Assembly: GCA_012798025.1 (NCBI GenBank)
Contig: JAAZNX010000040.1
Location: forward strand, 1-15,313
Direction of reading: 5' to 3'
Source: Methanothrix sp.
GTDB lineage: Archaea > Halobacteriota > Methanosarcinia > Methanotrichales > Methanotrichaceae
Length of the DNA: 15,313 bases
Under the pieces are notes generated by a model. That model saw only the letters and a program-made list of their open reading frames with translations. It made no database searches and had not been told where the DNA came from. Position numbers and translations under genes: made by a program. Positions 13,054-15,313 of this stretch are shown piece after piece (position 1 is the first letter of the stretch; each line of letters starts with the position of its first letter).

Positions 13054-14325
13054 ATGCGAAGCATTATTATGTTTTTCGATAGATGCCTGAGTGTGACTTC
13101 TGACGGCTATCTTGCCAGGCTGAAGAGCTTTAGTCATAATGCTAGACAGTATCTGTTATTCGTTTTTCTGACGACGCTAAACCAGGGAATTTATGGCGTG
13201 ATCTTTAACCTGTATATTTTAAGTTTGGGCTTCAGAGAGGATTTTTTAGGTCTTATACTATCACTTTCGTCTGCATCTATCGGACTTTTCGCAATACCTG
13301 CCGCGCTCATATGCGATCGCTTGGGCAGGAAAAACACATTATTGCTCTCATCGGTGCTTTACACACTCTCTCTTATTTTTTTATATAATACTACTTCGCG
13401 AGAGCTACTGGCCATCTCAAGCATTGCATATGGTGTGGCGCTGGCACTGAGCCTTGTCACAGGAGGGACATTTTTAGTTGAGAACTCCACGGCTTATGAG
13501 AGGATGCACCTTTTTTCCATGTATTATATTATCTATACAGTCTCGATACTATCTGGGAATATGGTTGGCGGCTTTTTCCCTGGCATGCTGGCTGACATGC
13601 TGTCGTTTGATCCTGGAGGAGCCATGTCCTATCGTTTGACGTTGTATGTATCATTGGCCGCAACGATCATCTCATTGCTTCCGCTGTCATACATAAAGGA
13701 GAAAGGCTCCCCGAAGAATGCAAACATGAGCCATCTCAAGGTCTACAAATCCATATTCCAATCGAAGACTGCTTGCCAGATGATATTTATTTACTGTCTA
13801 TATGGAATCGGATGGGGCGTCTCACTTCCGTATTTCAATGTATACTTCGACACCATACTTGGAGCGGGCACAAGCGAGATAGGCATTATATTTTCGGCGT
13901 CGCAACTGACCATGGTGATAGGATACTTTTTAGTGCCCATGCTAACCGAGGAGTTGGGGAAAATCAGGCTGGCATCCATTGTGCAGGTTTTATCCATACC
14001 ATTTCTTCTGATGTTCACCTTCACTTCAAGCGTTCTGGTCGCAGCATTAGGCTATGTCATGCGCTGGCTGCTGATGAACATGGCCAATCCGGTCTTGAAC
14101 AGTTTTAAGCTGGAGATAGTAAGCAACGAGCAAAGGTCGATCATGAACAGCCTGACTTGGATGGCGTGCTACACGTTTGTTGGGATCGGCACATACGCGG
14201 GAGGGCTATTGATGTCCAGAGGGCAAAGTACCATGCCGTTCTTGATCACAAGCGCATTTTACGGGGTAACTGCGATCCTGTATTATGCATACTTCAACGA
14301 GGTCGAAAGAAGACAAAACACATGA
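13054..14325 (+). CDS. Major facilitator superfamily transporter
   Basis: This 423-residue protein has about 12 hydrophobic segments in two halves separated by a basic cytosolic loop (SYIKEKGSPKNANMSHLKVY, about residues 212-231). The MFS signature in the loop between spans 2 and 3 is DRLGRK (88-93). It is a secondary transporter of the inner membrane; the substrate cannot be assigned, and drug or metabolite efflux is the usual guess. The ATG at 13054 lacks a good ribosome binding site; an in-frame ATG at 13069 is also possible and would lose five residues. The gene ends 12 nt before the stop of the converging helicase gene. Confidence 0.88.
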   Translation: MRSIIMFFDRCLSVTSDGYLARLKSFSHNARQYLLFVFLTTLNQGIYGVIFNLYILSLGFREDFLGLILSLSSASIGLFAIPAALICDRLGRKNTLLLSSVLYTLSLIFLYNTTSRELLAISSIAYGVALALSLVTGGTFLVENSTAYERMHLFSMYYIIYTVSILSGNMVGGFFPGMLADMLSFDPGGAMSYRLTLYVSLAATIISLLPLSYIKEKGSPKNANMSHLKVYKSIFQSKTACQMIFIYCLYGIGWGVSLPYFNVYFDTILGAGTSEIGIIFSASQLTMVIGYFLVPMLTEELGKIRLASIVQVLSIPFLLMFTFTSSVLVAALGYVMRWLLMNMANPVLNSFKLEIVSNEQRSIMNSLTWMACYTFVGIGTYAGGLLMSRGQSTMPFLITSAFYGVTAILYYAYFNEVERRQNT

Positions 14326-14337
14326 TGTAGCCGGAAC

Positions 14338-15313
14338 TCATCCCCAGAACCGCTTGGTCCTGGCATACTCCCTCTCCGCCTTCAGTATATCCCTGTAAAA
14401 CTCCAGCTCATTGCTCCGCATTTTGCCCACCACGCGCGCCGCTGTCTCAGGCCCAAGGCCCCGGCTCGCAAGCGCGATGGCTGCCGTCTTTCCGTAGCTC
14501 AGGACGAGGTTTGCATTGCGAAAGACCCTCTTCGCTCTGCGCCGATCCTCTGCCGTCTTCTTCTTCTCAGGCTTCTTGACCACATTTATCTCCTCTTCCT
14601 CCCAGGGCTTCAGCGCGGCCACCATGCGAGAGCCGCAGAGAGGGCACTCTGGCTTATCGGGCAGGCGCTCGACGACCCGCATGGACTTCCATCTCTTGCA
14701 ATTCACGCAAAACAGCAAAACCCTGTCGTTCATGATCCTGTTCTTTAAAAGATCGATGACCGCTGCGTCGGCATGCTCAGGCGACGTGACATCCCTTCCT
14801 CCACCCCTGCCGCAGGTTCCAATGGGGCTGATGCTGCTTGTGGCGACCCATATCGAACGGTCGCGGATCTTTTCCAGGACGCCTCTCGCCCGCGGGAGGT
14901 CCAGGCGATCGTGGTAGATCTCTCGCAGAGCCTCGCGGTACATTGGTGTGCCCTCGAAGACCGCCAGGAGCTTGTTCATGCTCACCCTCTGGTAGTCCAC
15001 GTCGCGCGATAAGGCCCCGAACTTTCGGGCCACATGAACCATCTTCCAGCGCAATAGCGTGGTGTTCTTCAGCGTCATCTCGAGTATCGGCTCAACATAT
15101 TCGGGGTTCATCTCTTCAATCAATTTCGCGATCTCCTCGGCCAAGAGGACTTTGGGCAGCGTCAGCTCAATTCGATAGGGATCGATCTGCATTGCAACGC
15201 TGCTCCCAAATCTGGCAGACAGAATGGAGGTGAGAGCGCGGCCTATTGTGTCGTTTGTCTTGTGGCCGAAGCAGCAGTTGATGATGGCCCCTTCCTCACC
15301 GCTCTCCACTATC
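14338..15313 (-). CDS. Lhr-type ATP-dependent helicase, C-terminal part (partial at right edge)
   Basis: The minus-strand frame stays open to the window edge, so this is about the last 325 residues of a protein usually near 900 residues long. The helicase core lies outside the window; what is visible is the conserved C-terminal region of archaeal Lhr-like DEAD/DEAH helicases. Recognisable segments are VESGEEGAIINCCFGHKTND, IDPYRIELTLP, KNTTLLRWKMVHVARKFGAL and a four-Cys zinc ribbon (CVNCKRW ... CPLCG). The end is basic, KKPEKKKTAEDRRRAKRVFR, then YARTKRFWG. Family members unwind DNA or RNA-DNA hybrids in repair. The base composition is visibly more GC-rich than the intergenic-rich middle of the window, as expected for a core gene. 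Confidence 0.88.
   Translation of the reverse strand, partial: IVESGEEGAIINCCFGHKTNDTIGRALTSILSARFGSSVAMQIDPYRIELTLPKVLLAEEIAKLIEEMNPEYVEPILEMTLKNTTLLRWKMVHVARKFGALSRDVDYQRVSMNKLLAVFEGTPMYREALREIYHDRLDLPRARGVLEKIRDRSIWVATSSISPIGTCGRGGGRDVTSPEHADAAVIDLLKNRIMNDRVLLFCVNCKRWKSMRVVERLPDKPECPLCGSRMVAALKPWEEEEINVVKKPEKKKTAEDRRRAKRVFRNANLVLSYGKTAAIALASRGLGPETAARVVGKMRSNELEFYRDILKAEREYARTKRFWG

Noticed and set aside
13017..13054. Imperfect direct repeat GGCCAATTCGAGG / GGCCAATGCGAGA before the MFS gene
   Set aside because: Two copies with mismatches and no clear relation to a promoter; too weak to call an operator.

Overview
The window reads as archaeal chromosome, most likely a methanogen of the Methanothrix (Methanosaeta)/Methanosarcinales type. 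Three things point there: a factor F420-dependent type A flavodiiron protein (FprA), an Lhr-type archaeal helicase and an aCPSF2-like beta-CASP nuclease; TATA-box/short-leader promoters with GGAGGTG-type ribosome binding sites; and several secreted Phe-repeat, TPR and Tyr/Ser-rich proteins of the kind common in these genomes. The genus is an inference from gene content.

Left part (1-4430). The end of a coiled-coil protein with a 21-bp tandem repeat faces a minus-strand block. That block holds a DrrAB-like ABC exporter (ATPase 1073-2068, permease 316-1086), a TauE/SafE anion permease (2388-3236) and FprA (3239-4426). FprA and TauE/SafE are separated by 2 nt and look like one transcript; the exporter has its own promoter-like sequence.

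Middle part (4430-9321). A 68-residue PUA-domain protein is followed by a structured, T-tract-terminated element. Next comes a secreted protein with 11-residue Phe repeats. It is preceded by a 17-codon leader ORF that overlaps its start codon as ATGA, and its C-terminus seems to be cut by mobile-element remains. Two IS200/IS605 (TnpB-type) right ends appear to abut tail to tail at 6698/6699. Then come a beta-CASP ribonuclease with a leaderless-type promoter and a secreted Tyr/Ser/Thr-rich surface protein behind a palindrome-rich promoter region.

Right part (9355-15313). A second DrrAB-like exporter on the minus strand (ATPase and permease share ATGA) is divergent from a newly noticed 33-residue, strongly cationic amphipathic peptide gene (11331-11432). 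One nucleotide separates its stop from the stop of a converging 82-residue membrane protein. A secreted TPR protein follows, with a 9-bp inverted repeat around its TATA-like element. A small secreted protein, an MFS transporter, and the C-terminal third of an Lhr-type helicase running off the right edge complete the window.

The best candidates for something undescribed are the exporter/cationic peptide/membrane protein cluster around 10.1-11.7 kb, the leader ORF of the Phe-repeat protein, and the double IS right-end junction that reshaped that protein's C-terminus. All three are inferences from one sequence.
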